Shown here: positions 1-12,845 of the stretch, piece after piece
Layout: each line of letters opens with the position of its first letter
Position numbering within the stretch: the first letter of the stretch is position 1
From: Scleroderma bovista
Lineage: Eukaryota > Basidiomycota > Agaricomycetes > Boletales > Sclerodermataceae
Reading direction: 5' to 3'
Length of the DNA: 64,000 bases
Assembly: GCA_037178675.1 (NCBI GenBank)
Contig: JAYMGJ010000274.1
Coordinates: forward strand, 1 to 64,000
Made by a program: the position numbers and the translations under genes
Notes under the pieces: generated by a model
Seen by the model: only the letters and a program-made list of their open reading frames with translations
Databases searched by the model: none
What the model was told of the DNA's origin: nothing

Positions 1-1545
1 GAGAACACCTATGATGAAAGTGTATTCCAAGGTCGAGTGAGCCGGTATCCCTTCCCAGATCACCAGTTAGTCACTTCCTCTTGGACTCACATTTTCCTGA
101 TCGCAAATATCCTCAGCGTCCCACCCTTTCAGTACTTGTCGTTAGTAACAAATGAGATTCATACCTGGCTCTCTGGGTCAGATTGCAGAGTAGCAGTGCT
201 GCACTGTAAAGGTATTTCATCTGTTCAATTTGGGCAGGGAAAATATAAACTGAAGTGGGAAAAAAACAGCTGGAAAAGGCCGATCTGGAATGCTAGCATG
301 CGCATACATCCTGGCATCCTCCGTCTCACCAATAGCACAGGTCACTCATCCTCCGCAAACACTCCACATGGAAGACCTCGTGCCAGACTGTGACGATGTC
401 ATTAAGCCTGAATCAGTGATACTCAAAGATGAAGAAGTGGAAGGAATCCCTGCATTGGCCAACGATTGGCCGAACGAAGATGACTCTACCAGAGAATGGA
501 CAGTTGTTCGCCCCACGGCTGTACCACCAAGGGATACATTCGAGCATGTTCTCGAGCTTTACACCACGCGTCGTATGAAACCCATTGTGCCGTGTGTTCC
601 GGCCTACAAGCAGAAACTGGGAGTGAGCATACCTAGCCAACGGCGGTGGCTCCGTTATTGGTCACAATTTCTCGCCTCAGGAGGACACCCCCTGTCGAGA
701 TCACCGTGTTCGTTCTCTGACACACTGGAAAGTGGCCCAGCATTGCATAGCGGCAGAAGAGTCCGGCTCACACAGGTAGTAGTCCGTATGCGAGAATTGT
801 CTGGGGTTCAACCCAGTCTCGTCCAAGCAGTGAACCTGATAAAACAGACGGCTAACTGGAATGGTACTGAGGCTACCTCGGGTGACCGTGTCTGGGCATC
901 CGTCGCACGTTACGATGACGACTTGGTTGATATGCTCGGGAATTGTGAGGAGTTTCGGGCGTCTGAATCTCCGTGTGCTTTCAAAGATGATAAATGGGAC
1001 AGAAAGAAAATGGTACGAAAGTTTGCTTCCATAACCACCGTGGACGTGCAGGTGTGTGAAGAGGTATGTACGACAGTTCGTCTCGCAGGGCAAACAAACA
1101 TATTCTCTTAGGACATGCAAACGTCGGCCTTTACTATGACATCATCACAAGAAGGATGGACGGATATCTGTGCCGAAGGTGGTAGTTTACAGCCAGAGAG
1201 TGCACCTCTTGCATCACCCTTGGATGGTCCAGCGTACTCTATCGTTCTTTCGCCATCCGAGATGGATTCTGGTGAAATAATCGTCCATGCAGATCGTGAA
1301 TTGCGCCTGAAACTTTTCTGGGTACAGGTGAGTTCTATGACGAACTATGGGTATATCTATATCACTGTTAGCAACTGAGTCATCAGGCGACACTCGGGTG
1401 GATTTGGTTTATCCCTGCATTCCATATCTCCCCCGATAGCATATCTTCAACCGCAGTGTTTACACGCTCGGAAATCGATTTTGCGGCGGGCATGGGAAAG
1501 GCATTGGTCGATGTAAAGGTACATTTGGTTTGGTGCCCGAATTGA
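1..1545 (+). CDS. tep1: PTEN-like phosphatidylinositol 3-phosphatase, 3' part (5' end outside window)
   Basis: Proposed exons are 1-65, 117-211, 270-1063, 1112-1327 and 1387-1545, with GT-AG introns of 48-59 nt; together they give 442 codons plus TGA. The joined reading shows the RYPFPDH strand and then the P-loop HCKAGKGRSG, split by the second intron, which is the PTEN active-site signature (HCxxGxxR). The C2 domain follows, with GVSIPSQRRWLRYW, VRLTQVVVRMRELSG, RELRLKLFW and the ending GWIWFIPAFH and EIDFAAGMGKALVDVK. The family removes the 3-phosphate from PIP3 and opposes PI3-kinase signalling at the plasma membrane. The N-terminal part of the phosphatase domain lies before base 1. The stop could be later if another intron begins at 1519. 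Identification is firm; the last exon is less sure. Confidence 0.88.
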
Positions 1546-3315
1546 CGCCGGTAAATGTTATGACTTATCGTTCAAAACGACATGTATGCCACATAGTTTG
1601 CCTTGGCGATACAATCGTTAAGATATCAATCAATACTTTTACTGTCGAGGACTTGTGACAACAGCTCCATAACATATATGCCCTTCGGGAAATCTTCTCC
1701 AGGCTTCAGATTGTCATAACGACAATACGAACGTGGAGCCTTCAGCATCATGGCTGCGAAATACTTACCTGGACTAAGAAATGTGACACGGACATGCAAT
1801 GGCCAGTCCTACACTGGCGAATAAATGTATGGTTCAAAGAGGCAAAGGCTGCACGAGACAAAGCAACTAGCGATTATCTCCGCAAAGCGAAGGTCAGTAA
1901 TCGGGTAAAATGTAGCGGGATAGTCCGTTTACTACTGCAAGATGTCATTCTAACGATGATTTATATATGCAGGCCATATTCCAAGACATGAAGCACCTAC
2001 TGGCCAACCCATCCATTGCTCTCCACATTCATGCATGCACTTCTGACGCTCGACGATGATGGGCCTAAGGTGTTTGTCCCATGCCTTGTCCTGGAGGAAG
2101 CCTTGGTGATGAACTTTATCCTGGCTAGACTGAAGGCGGCCACACTTCAAAACCTCAGCCCCATCGGTTGCAGGGCAAAGAACTCACAGAGCCAAGAAGT
2201 CCGGAAGGTTCCCTGTCACGAATCCTTTGGTCCTGACAGCCACAGGGATATTCAGAGTTAAACCAGGCCAATCAGGGTCATGATCTAGATGCCGGTCAGA
2301 GTACCAGAGTGAAACGCCTTCAACAGCACCCGTAAGGGAAGTCCAACGATTGTTCGGTTGAATATTCTGCCGATTAGTATTTGAGCAGAATCAAATTTTC
2401 CAATCTGTAAATGGATCATCAACCGGCATCATTTCACTTGCAATGACCCCGAACTTCACGTCCAACAATCCACCCAACGTCATAACCCCATACCAGCAAC
2501 CAAGACAAAAAGAGGTTGCGGTTGAGTCATGTTATTCCAATTGGATGATCTAGCATGGATGCAGATTAACGTGTTGCAGCAGCCATGTCAATAGAAAGTA
2601 CTGGCATTGCTTTACTGCTTCTTGAAAAGACAGCACATCACGACACTGTCAAGGTGCTTGCGATTCAGGATGAGGTCAAGGTAGGCATCTCGAAAACTCC
2701 CGTATGCATCACCCGGGCCCGTTCGGCTTGATGTCTGCATATATTAATAAATATTCATTCCGAATCTTACCTTTGGTTCTGCACCCCCTATCCATAAATT
2801 GTGATCTCGTTTTGGTGTAGTACTACGCTGTGATTCATCCTTTATAGATGCCAAGAATGGGCCAGCAACAAAAGGTGAGAATGATTTAGGGGCGCCGTAG
2901 TCTCCCCAAGGCAGACCAAAGATTCGATGGAAGACAATCGTTGGGGCGCCGCAGTTCTGGATTTGGGTGTGGTGACTGAGTTCCGCAGCAAAAAAGAAAA
3001 TGCGGTATTTGGCATTTTTCTTCCCCCAACGGAAGTGCAAATGAAATGCTTCCGTCCCAAAGTTTGAAATTAAAGTAGTACTGAAGAATCGTTCGAGACA
3101 GCGTAGGTCGCCCTCATCGTCAACCAGGACACCAAGGCACACGACAAGGAATGGGTAAACAATTCGACCCTCAGGTTGACGAGTACAAATGCCGGCATGG
3201 GGTTGCTTTCTTGGCAATTTTATGTCGGGGTTCCGCCACCCCAAAGACTTTGTAGGCCTTAAAAGCGGGTCTCTCCCTCCTCCATTGCTTCGTGCCCCCA
3301 CCATCTGCATCAGCC
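1546..3315. other. Intergenic region between tep1 and ole1
   Basis: I see no convincing gene here. Short open stretches at 1,794-1,895 and 1,976-2,030 could be two joined exons of a decayed gene, reading EWFKEAKAARDKA-like and then IFQDMKHLLANPS-like peptides, but I do not recognise the product. The last part, roughly 2,740-3,315, must hold the ole1 promoter. The long open frame on the opposite strand at 2,744-3,439 overlaps the first ole1 exon and has no recognisable motif. Confidence 0.4.
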
Positions 3316-4984
3316 ATGGTCGAGACTCCCTCATCAACGCCTCTCGACTACATAGAGGATCCAGACCAGGTTCCCGCCGACGCCAACATCCCCGACAACT
3401 ATGTGTCCTACACCTTGAAGCACCAAAAGTCCCTTCCACCCGTCAAATGGGAAAACATTCTCAACGAGCTCAACTGGCTGCACGTCAGCATTCTTGGTCT
3501 TACACCGCTCCTTGGGTTCGCTGGTGCGTTGTTCACGCCCCTGAAGTGGCAGACCGCCTTGTGGTCTGTCGTGTACTACTATATGACTGGACTCGGTGAG
3601 TGATCAACTTTTTTTATTTGCCATGGACTAACTCGGGATTATTAGGTATTACTGCGGGGTACCACCGCCTCTGGGCACACCGCTCGTACAATGCGTCGCG
3701 ACTCTTGCAGTACATCCTCGCTCTATGGGGCGCAGGTGCTGTTCAGGGATCCATTCGATGGTGGGCGCGTGGTCATCGTGCGCACCACCGGTACACCGAC
3801 ACCGATCTTGACCCTTACAATGCCCACAAGGGCTTGCTTTGGTCTCACATCGGCTGGATGATCGTCAAGCCTCGTCGTAAACCCGGTGTAGCGGACGTGA
3901 GCGATCTCTCCAAGAACGATATTGTCAGGTGGCAGCATCGACACTACCTCAAGCTGGTGTTTTTCATGGGGGTGATGTTCCCTACGCTTGTCGCTGGGTA
4001 CGGGTGGGGAGACTGGATGGGTGGGTACGTATATGCGGGTCTGCTTCGGCTTGTCTTTGTCCATCACGTCAGTGCTAGAACTCCCCTGCTGTTGGAATGC
4101 TGGCTGACTGGGTTCGTGTTTGCAGTCGACCTTTTGCGTTAATTCACTCGCCCACTGGTTGGGAGAAACACCTTTCGATGACAAGCATACGCCTCGTGAC
4201 CATATGTTCACTGCGCTTGTCACCATTGGTGAGGGCTACCACAACTTCCACCACCAGTTCCCGATGGACTACCGGAATGCGATCAAGTGGTACCAGTATG
4301 ACCCTACCAAGTGGTTTATCTGGGTCTGTCAGAAAAGTGGCATTGCTTCGCATCTCAAGGTAGGGATTATTCCGTCGTGATCTCGGTTTTGTCTCAATGT
4401 TTCGCAGTCATTTCCTGAGAACGAGGTTCGCAAGGGCCAGCTGACGATGCAGCTGAAACGTCTTCGTGAGACCCAGGAATTACTGTCGTGGCCGTCAGAC
4501 AACAGCCACTTGCATGTTATCAGCTGGGACAGTTGTACGTCTGAATCATGATGATCTGTGACCGTGATTGAGTGAACACATGGGATGTAGATCAAGAGCA
4601 GGCAAAGACGCGGCCACTGATCTGTGTTGGAGGTTTCATCCACGATGTTGCGGACTTCTTGGACGAGCACCCTGGTGGACGGCATCTTCTCACGAAGAAC
4701 ATTGGTAGGGACGCCACAACGGCGTTCTTTGGTGGCGTTTACGACCATAGCAATGCTGCGCACAATGTAGGTATTTTGACTAGTGCGCACGTGCTCGTCC
4801 GCTGATGGATGTATAGCTTCTTGCGATGAAACGGGTTGGTGTCTTGCACGGCGGTTCACCACATGGTTCGGAGGAAAAGATGGTTCCACCCAGTCAACGG
4901 CTTCGGGTGGCGCGGTACAGCGAACTCGGTACCAGTGGCTATAGCTCTGCGGCACTGTCGGATGGCGAGGGTCTTTTGGGATGA
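3316..4984 (+). CDS. ole1: Delta-9 acyl-CoA desaturase with C-terminal cytochrome b5 domain
   Basis: Six exons (3316-3595, 3646-4067, 4126-4359, 4408-4534, 4591-4766, 4817-4984), introns 48-58 nt, 468 codons in one frame. The enzyme puts a cis double bond at C9 of stearoyl/palmitoyl-CoA in the ER membrane. The three iron-binding histidine boxes are all present: HRLWAH (about 100-105), HRAHH (137-141) and HNFHH (273-277). Near the C terminus the haem-binding HPGG motif of cytochrome b5 (381-384) supplies electrons within the same polypeptide, the usual fungal Ole1 layout. Hydrophobic segments lie between about 50 and 90 and between 180 and 230. The start was set at the ATG of GCCATGG; the frame opens earlier only by a GTG at 3292. 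The length is close to yeast Ole1 (510 residues). No lesion seen. Confidence 0.95.
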
Positions 4985-5554
4985 TTTGCCGCAGGGTAGT
5001 ACGAAAGCGCGGGGTGTTGTGTGCTTGCGCCTGTTTCTTTTGCTCATCGGTTATCATGGATGGCATGTTTTTTTTTTTTTCGTTTAGAGTAGTAGCATGA
5101 GCTTGGTCACGGTTGATAACGAAGAATTTATGTTGGACTCGTATTACCCCCTGAAAGGTGAAAGTGATGCAACCATGACGGGTCTTGTCAATTTAGAGTC
5201 TCTGTCTGTTCGCTGGACTGGAATCTCCACTGATAAATTGGCCGTCCGTGGCGCTTGTATGTACACAAATGTGGCTCAGGTACTAGTCGCTCAACTAGTA
5301 GTAGCTGACGTCTGTCATCGCAATGCGAGCTGCGGCGGCATAGCCAAAAGAGGCCCATTGTCGGTTCCCCGAAAAAATGCACTTTTCGGAAAATCCATGG
5401 GGGTCTGCGCAGCCGTGTCAGCCGCGACGCGACCGGCATCGGAGTGCCAAATGGAAACCCATCCGCACCTCTTTCGGAAGTTGCTATCATGGCGATCACC
5501 TGCCCGGTTACGGGGTCAGCCCAGCCCGCGACTTACTACACTCATCCGTCCACA
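4985..5554. other. Intergenic region between ole1 and the G-alpha gene
   Basis: No gene is visible. An open frame at 5,097-5,960 runs through this spacer and then out of frame through the first G-alpha exons, so I treat it as chance. The segment must carry the ole1 3' UTR and the G-alpha promoter. Confidence 0.5.
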
Positions 5555-5562
5555 TATAAATA
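5555..5562 (+). promoter_or_regulatory. TATA-like box of the G-alpha gene
   Basis: TATAAATA lies 40 bp upstream of the G-alpha start codon. The gap to the ATG then contains a CT-rich stretch (CTCCCCCTTTCGTCGTCG), typical of fungal core promoters. Functional use is inferred only from sequence and position. Confidence 0.45.
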
Positions 5563-5601
5563 AAGCGCTCCTCCCCCTTTCGTCGTCGTATCGTCCCCGC
5601 C

Positions 5602-7815
5602 ATGAAATCGAGACGCCAGAGAACGAACGACGACGACCCGCTCGCCCAGGCCATCGCACCCCCTGCGAACGAATCCCAGCACCAGCGCGAGCTCCGCATG
5701 CGGGCAGAACAGGAAGCACAGCGCATCTCAGACGCCATCGACGAGGAGCTCAACCGACAGCGCACCGCAGACAAGAAGAGCCCGAAACCCATCAAGATCC
5801 TGCTCCTAGGTCCGTCCGTCCACACCATACTCGCTGTCGTCCTGCTCACCCACCCCCCTCGGCGTACACAGGCCAAAGTGAATCCGGTGAGTGTGCCCCC
5901 TCTGTCGCCTCCTGCGATGCGCTCACCGCCTTGCGCGCTCAGGCAAGTCGACGACGCTGAAAAGTAAGCAGCCGTGACAACATATCTATTTTGGGTGCAT
6001 TTAATTTACCTCCTTTCGGGCTATGTCAGATTTCCAGATTATGCACTCTCCAAAAGTAAGTCCCGCTCCTAGTTTCTGCCGTCGGCTCGCCACCCTCATT
6101 TCCTTGATCAGGCCTTTCGTGCCGAGAAGGCGTACTGGCGGGGCGTCATCCAAATCAACATCGTCCAGTCCATCCACGCCATCCTCGACCTCATATCCAG
6201 AGCCCATGCTGCCTCGCATTCGATCATCGCTGCAAGCCAGTCGGGACCCTCACACCCATTCACCCCTTCCGCACCCTCCCCACCCCCATCAGCCATCAAA
6301 GACTATCCCACCATCACCGCCGAACACCTCAAACTCAAGATGCGTCTAGCACCCCTCTTCCAGGTCGAGGCTGCCCTCATTCGAAAGATCCTCCCCCCTA
6401 GCCAGCTGGGTCTCTCCGACACCGCAGCCCTGCACGAGGTATGCATCAACCCAAATGCAGGCTGGAAAGACGCCTTCAACCGCCTGCTCACCAGTGCCGG
6501 CAATCGCGAGAGCTGTGATAGCGTGGATATGATAGACTGGGCCGACCCCGATGATCCCGGCGTTATTTTGCACGCATGTGCAGAAGACATGAAGCGCCTC
6601 TGGATGGACCCCATCATCAAAAGGCTGATGGAAGTGGAGAAGATGAGACCGGAGGAAATGGCAGGGTTGTGAGTATTTCCTCCGTACGTAGGAGATACGG
6701 TGATGCTAACCATCGTCTGTACAGCTACCTTGATGATCTAGACAGGGTCACTTCACCGCGATATGTCCCCACCGATGGTGCGTTATGCATCATCTCAACG
6801 CGCCGTGTGTCTGATTGATCGTTTGAAACAATAGACGACGTCCTACGTGCACGAATAAAGACTCTTGGCGTGTCAGAACACCGCTTTGTGGTGCGAAGTG
6901 GTCAGTCGTTCGTGCGCAGCCTCTCCCCGTCTATCCTCACTGATCCCGAGGGCCCCTAGGCACTGCAATGAGTCACGACTGGCGTGTATTCGATGTCGGC
7001 GGTCATAGGTCCCTGGTGTGTATATCCTCATTACGTGACACACCATCTTCTGATATCTAATCGTCTCCCCTCACAGAGAGGTATGCCACTTTGGGCAAAG
7101 TTTTGATGTGCATGTGACTGAATTCTTTGGTAGCCGCTTGGGCACCATATTTTGACGATATGAATGCCATCATATTCCTTGCACCGATAAGCTGCTTTGA
7201 CCAAGTTCTCCAAGAAGACCCTTCCGTAAATAGACTGGTACACTGCATCATTTCATTTGCCACATCCTCAGTATCTGATCCGTCCGATAGGCCGATTCAT
7301 TCCTGCTATGGAAAACGATCGTATCCCATCCGCTGTTGAAAAAGACAGATCTGGTCTTGTTCCTCAACAAATGTGATATTCTACGCTCCAAGTTGGAGTC
7401 GGGAATACGATTGGGGGATTACATCACTAGCTATGGCAATCGACCCAATGACTTCGAAAGCGCCAGTTTATGTCAGTCTGCCCTGTGATGCGTTGCTTTC
7501 CTTCAATGCTGACGGCAGTGCCCGGGTCTGGCCCCTTCTGATGATAGATCTCAAGAAGAAATTTGCTGCGCTTATGAAAGAGCACTCTGGCGACCGGCCG
7601 TTCTATTGCCACTTTACTTCGGTCACGGTACGCCCTTGTTGTCAGTGGCGATGGCCCGCAATGACGTTGACATTTCTTGCAGGATATGAAGTCAACATCG
7701 TTGATATTGCAAAACGGTGCGTGTTTCGACATATTCGCTCGCGCCTTCTAATACCGCGACAGTCCAAGATGTCGTCGTACGGGATAATCTCAAGCGCAGC
7801 GCCCTAATGGGATAG
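5602..7815 (+). CDS. Divergent heterotrimeric G-protein alpha subunit
   Basis: Fourteen exons: 5602-5809, 5872-5886, 5943-5963, 6030-6055, 6112-6668, 6725-6777, 6835-6900, 6960-7015, 7077-7080, 7134-7237, 7291-7471, 7548-7627, 7683-7716, 7763-7815. They sum to 485 codons in frame. The P-loop reads LLLGQSESGKST (about 67-78), switch I has LRARIKT, switch II is DVGGHRS (327-333), and the guanine-specificity motif is NKCD (396-399). Switch II carries His331 where active G-alphas have the catalytic Gln. The protein is about 130 residues longer than canonical G-alpha, through a charged N terminus and a Pro/Ser-rich insert in the helical domain. It starts MKSRR, so it lacks the Gly2 myristoylation site, and it ends KRSALMG without the Gi-type Cys. 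It resembles the expanded non-canonical G-alpha paralogues of mushrooms. Receptor and partners are unknown. Confidence 0.9.
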
Positions 7816-9646
7816 GGCCTCACTCCTCTTTTTTTTCCCTCTTGTTATTGGGAACAACTTTCTCTCATCATGCGAGATCACGGACCGGAATATACACCAA
7901 CACATATTTACCCCGCTCTTGGTCCGCATACCTATCTGCACTCTCCCGCAGATCATTTCCCGTCTTTCTCACTCTCAACCGAGTTTCTCGCACTCTAGTC
8001 TCCCGCTGTCTGTTTTCTGTTGCACCACACGGCATCATATATTGTATGCTATCATACACTCGCATAGTTGACAACTCTACCCTGCTCTGGCGGCATGGCA
8101 TATGTACCTTGTGATTTACTTAGATTTTGGCAGTTGTCGATGACCAAGGGTACTACTCAATTACAATTACAATATAATCTAGTGGCTACACATAAAAAAA
8201 TTGGCCCGGACATGCTTCCCCGCACTGAAAACAGGAACGTTCTCGGTCCTGACCGAATGCCAATATCCGAGCTCGATCCCCTTTCGAGAGTGTCATGACA
8301 ACTTGGGAGGCCTCGATAAATTGAATTCATTATGTACTTACTTCGTCGTGGACTCAATCGTGGCTGACAACCGACATTACTCAGGGTCGACTTGCTACAT
8401 ATGTCTGTATGCTTCTGAAACCGACATTTGTTTTGATGTGTAACTGTAGCCATCGCGAATGCCGTTGATCGTGACGCGACGAGGAGGTTGCCTTCGATAC
8501 GTAGGGCGATACCGCTGTATGTATTGTAGTGCGTGGATCGCATCGGTTTATCTCCGACCGAGGACGCATACACGTCGTCGTCATCACATGCCAGTGGAGA
8601 CAAGACGCCGAACCGACGCCGGCGGATCAAGATGTGCAGACCCAACGGAGTCCGGGGGTCGGGGGGGTGTTTGCATGTTTTCGTAAGCGTACGACGCTGG
8701 AATCTGAATTTCTTTTGCGGTGTCCATGGATATCATATAGCGAGATTTGATACATATGTTGTAGTACCTCGGAGTTCAATATTTTCCATGGTCACCATCC
8801 TTGGGCCACGGGCGGGGCGGGATATATGTATGTTCCCGAAAAAGTATGTATCCCCCCACCGAGGTTGGCGGGCTGTGTAGTACTGCGATCAATGGTGTGA
8901 GAAGGGGTAATTCGACTCGTTCGTTACGAATTACATGTGTGGATACGGGGAAAAAAACATCCTCACGAATGTTCCACAGAAATAGTATTTGTAGTACTTT
9001 CCCATGCATAGTCGAGAAAGAGCCGATCGTCTTCCATCGCATCAAAGAACCTGGGGGCAAAGACTGATAGAGCGGGGGTGAAATTAAAGGTTTCGCAGGA
9101 AAGACCTGATCGAGCTGTCAGCATCAGCTCTATCAGAAGACAATTAATTAAATAAAAAGCGAAACACGGGTCGCCAATACCTACATGAGAGTGCACATAT
9201 GGGCATGCGAACCCCTTTTTGCATTTATGTAATAAGGTAGCCATTCGGACGCGTGAGGTCTTGGGAGTGGAAGAAAAGACTTTGTGTCAAACCCAACTTG
9301 CATGGGATGTTGTAGAGTAATCGTTGATATCTTAGCGAATTTCGCTCGTAAGCAGGATCTGTATGGCTCTCGACTGACTCCGCGGAGCCAGAAAGGCGGG
9401 CGCCGCACTGATCAAAAGCGTCTCGGAAGCCGTGCCAATGTCCTATTAACAATACGATCCTGAGTAAGCTCGTTTGTTTGAAGCGATGATGTCGGGTTCC
9501 ATGTCATGGATATTTGCGAGCACAGTAGCCTCAGAGTCAGGTGGCTGGAGTGGATGAATTATTTGGCAGCGGCCTTGGATCCTAACAAACCAAAACAACC
9601 GCCAAACTTTTGAGGTGGTCCGGGCAAGACTGGGCATATTATAAAT
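7816..9646. other. 1.8-kb intergenic region
   Basis: I see no coding region supported by splice signals or recognisable motifs on either strand; the open stretches here overlap each other in several frames and look random. The region contains the 3' end of the G-alpha gene and the promoter of nop4. Confidence 0.5.
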
Positions 9647-12600
9647 ATGTCAACGACACTGGGGAAGCGAAAATCACGCGAAGACGGTTCCAACGTTGAA
9701 GGTGGAAATCATGGGTAAGCGGCCCGTACAGGAGCCGGAAATTTGTAACTTTTATCTCGTTGCAGACCCACTCTCTTCGTGTCTAATCTTCCTTATGACG
9801 CGACGTCGACCGATCTGAGAACCGCTTTCTCCGATCTCGCGCCAGTTCGATCAGCCTTTGTAGTATTGGAACAGGGTACCGGCGTTTCCAAAGGCGTTGG
9901 TTACGTCTCATTTGCCATCCGGGAGGATGCACAGACAGCCTATGACACTATCACGGCTGACGGGATGTCCTTGAATGATCGGAAACTGAGAGTCGAGTGG
10001 GCTGGTCCTAAAGTAACGCTGTCGATTCAGCTGATATGTACTGTCGCTCACTTTTCCCCAGCCCAAAGAAAAGGCTCCAAAATACGACAATAAGCCTCCG
10101 AAAGCCAAGAAGGAAAAAGAAGACACCCGTCCTCAAAAGGTACCTGGTACCAAGGCAAAAGATCCCCTCGCCATACGAACGATCCACATCACCGGTCTAC
10201 CTCCTTCCATAAACTTGAAAGTGTTGTGGAAAAAATTGCGCAAGTTCTCAGGTGCGGAGAAGGTGGAATGGCCCGGAAAGACATCTGAAGGAGCCGAGGA
10301 TCCTACGGCAGGTGATGATCGTACGTGTCACGCATGGCTATCGTACTGATGCTCTGCATAGCAAATGTTTTATTCGCTACATCGAAAAATGCACAGGACG
10401 CCGTGAACAAATTACATGCACACGTCTTCAAGGGCAGTCTGTTGTCGGTGACCTTGAAAAAGCGTCTCGAGAGTCTTGTTCAAGGGTCGGTCAAAAGTGC
10501 GTCTTAGCTTTAACGTCTACCGCACACTATGTTTGATGTATGCGTCTAGAACCAGCCGACGATTCTCAACCAAGTCGTGGCAGCCGCCTCATCGTCCGTA
10601 ACCTTCCCTTCGACTTCACTGAACAGGATCTGCGGGCAATTTTCCTCCCACATGGGCCCATATACTCAATCAATATGCCCGTGGCAAATACAGCTGAAGC
10701 CAAATCAGAAGAAGGCGAGGAAGCGAACCAACCTTCGACGTTTCGATCGAAAGGTTTCGCATTCGTGTGGATGCTTAGCAAAAAGGACGCCGAGGCCGCA
10801 TTGACGCAGTGCAACGGGATGAAAGTCAGGGCCGGTATGGCTAATGCTATTGTCTCCGACAAGCAGAAGAGAAAGAAGGACCGAAGGGAGGAAAAGAAAC
10901 GTGCACATTCTGTCGAAGAGGATGCCGAGGAGGAGGGTATTCCTGAGCAGTCGGGTAGTACGCCAAAAGAGCGGATGATAGTGGTTGACTGGGCATTGAG
11001 TAAGGATAGGTGGGAAGATGCAAAGGCGAAGTTCGAGGAGGTGGGAGAGGGCAAAGGGCCAGAGGAGGATGTAGACATGAAGAGTTCGGGCTCGGAAAGC
11101 GAAGGCAGTGGAGACGAGAGTGAAGACCATAGTGACGACGAGGGTAGCGAAGACGGGCACCTGGGTATGCACGAATGGGGTGCTAGCGATGACGATGACG
11201 ATGACGACGACGACGACGACGACGAAACGTACGCACGAGACCACAATGTCCAAGAAGCTGTAAAGCCCAAGCTACCAGAAACTGATGTGGGGACCACCTT
11301 GTTCATCCGCAACGTCCCCTTCACCGCTACGGAGGATGAAATGCGGACTTTGTATGCCTTACATCTGTTGCTTGGTGGTTTCTCAGTTCACACATTATAC
11401 AGATTCAGGGCATGGGGACCGCTCCGATATGCGCGCATCACGATCGAACCAGAGACAGAGCGTTCTCGAGGAACAGGCTTCGTGTGCTTTTGGAACAAAG
11501 ACGATGCAGACAAAGTCATCAAACAAAGTGAAATGCTGCGCACAGAGACTATGGGCAATCACCCTCAGGTACAGTCACTGTATATTTATTCTGCGATCTA
11601 CCTGACTTTATCCACCACATCAGCCAGCCAAAAATCCATTCTCTCTCCCTTCCATTCTAACACCTGACCCTTCGTCCAGTATCGCCAAGTGCTTGGTTTT
11701 ACATGGCCGTACACTTGATGTTGCACGCGCTGTAACGAGGGATCAAGCGGCGAAACTGAAAGAAGACGGGGAGAAGGCCCGAGAAAAGGCTGACAAGCGC
11801 AATCTCTACTTGCTGCGCGAGGGCGGTTCGTTGTGTCTTTCTTTCAGTGTTGTTTCCATGTTCAAGGTCTAGTAGCCATTCTTCCGAATTCCCCTGCAGC
11901 GGAGACACTCTCCCCAGCCGAGCTAGAGAGGCGGACAAATTCCTTCAATTCGCGCAGGGCATTGCTTCGTAGCAACCCCTCGCTCTACGTCTCTAGAACG
12001 CGCCTAAGTATCCGGCGCATACCCTTGTTCGTAACTGAGCGGGTTCTCAAGCGTTTGGCTATCCACGGTATTAAAGCATTTGACGCAGAGGTCAAGGAGC
12101 AACTTCGGGAAGGCTTAACTGCCGATGAACTCTCAGAACCCTCGAGTGGAAGTGTACTTGGCTCTGAGCAACACCAAGACGGAAAATCTCGATCGAAGAA
12201 GTGTAACAAGAAATTCGGTCGCCCTACACACGTCAAACAAGCCAAAATCGTGCGACAACAGGATCGCGTTGACCCCGTGACAGGAAAGGGCCGGAGTCGG
12301 GGATACGGGTTCGTCGAGATGGACACACATGCGGATGCACTGCGGGTTCTACGGTGGGCCAATAACAACCCTGAAGTAGGCGCGCTTTTCGACAAGTGGT
12401 GGCGAGAAGAACTGGCCGATCTCATCAAGGCAGAAAAATCGAAAGAGACTTCGGAGGAGGCCCGGATCAAGCGGATGAAGGACACCATGGAAACACCATC
12501 CAAGCCTCCGAGCGGCACATTGGTTATTGAATTTGCGATTGAAAATATCCAGGTTGTGCAGCGCCGGTCGACACAACAAAAGGAGAAGGTGGTGAGAAGA

Positions 12601-12845
12601 TCCAGCTCCGTCGTTTTGACTAAAAATGTTGTCTAAATCCATTTTTTACGCAGGTGAAATTACCTGCGCGGAAAGAACCCGCAGAAACAGAGGCACCTCC
12701 ACTTAAAAGGCAACGTATATCCACCGACCGGGCCAAGCGAACTGAGGTCAAAAAGGAGGAACCAGCAAAACCTGGAAAGTTCATCGGATCGGTTATTGGT
12801 CGCAAAAGGAAAGCCAGGAAAGCGGGGAAAAAAGCAGCTGGTTAA
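9647..12845 (+). CDS. nop4: Nucleolar RNA-binding protein Nop4/RBM28 (large-subunit ribosome biogenesis)
   Basis: Nine exons: 9647-9714, 9766-10012, 10062-10320, 10362-10496, 10550-11351, 11403-11568, 11624-11825, 11876-12591, 12654-12845; 928 codons in frame. RRM1 reads TLFVSNLPYDATSTDL with KGVGYVSF. A second, weaker RRM follows (IRTIHITGLPPSI to ATSKNAQDAVNKLH). RRM3 has LIVRNLPFDFTEQDL and SKGFAFVW, and RRM4 has TLFIRNVPFTATEDE with RGTGFVCF. A strongly acidic stretch with a run of aspartates (about 11,190-11,227) lies between RRM3 and RRM4. A last RRM-like part contains RLSIRRIP and SRGYGFVEM, and the tail is basic (GRKRKARKAGKKAAG), as in yeast Nop4. The family binds pre-rRNA during 60S assembly. 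The donor at 12,592 could instead be 12,589, and the donor at 10,321 could be 10,312. Confidence 0.92.

Noticed and set aside
3292..3315. Earlier start for ole1
   Set aside because: The extension begins at GTG. The ATG at 3,316 lies in GCCATGG, a good eukaryotic context.
2744..3439. 231-codon open frame on the - strand
   Set aside because: It overlaps the ole1 promoter and first exon, where the + strand has clear desaturase coding; the translation has no recognisable features.
5097..5960. 287-codon + strand frame before the G-alpha gene
   Set aside because: It runs through intergenic DNA and the G-alpha exons and introns out of frame; its Arg/Pro-rich end is the shifted reading of exon 1.
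10566..11324. 252-codon - strand frame
   Set aside because: Antisense of the Nop4 acidic region; its Ser run is the complement of the Asp/Glu codons.
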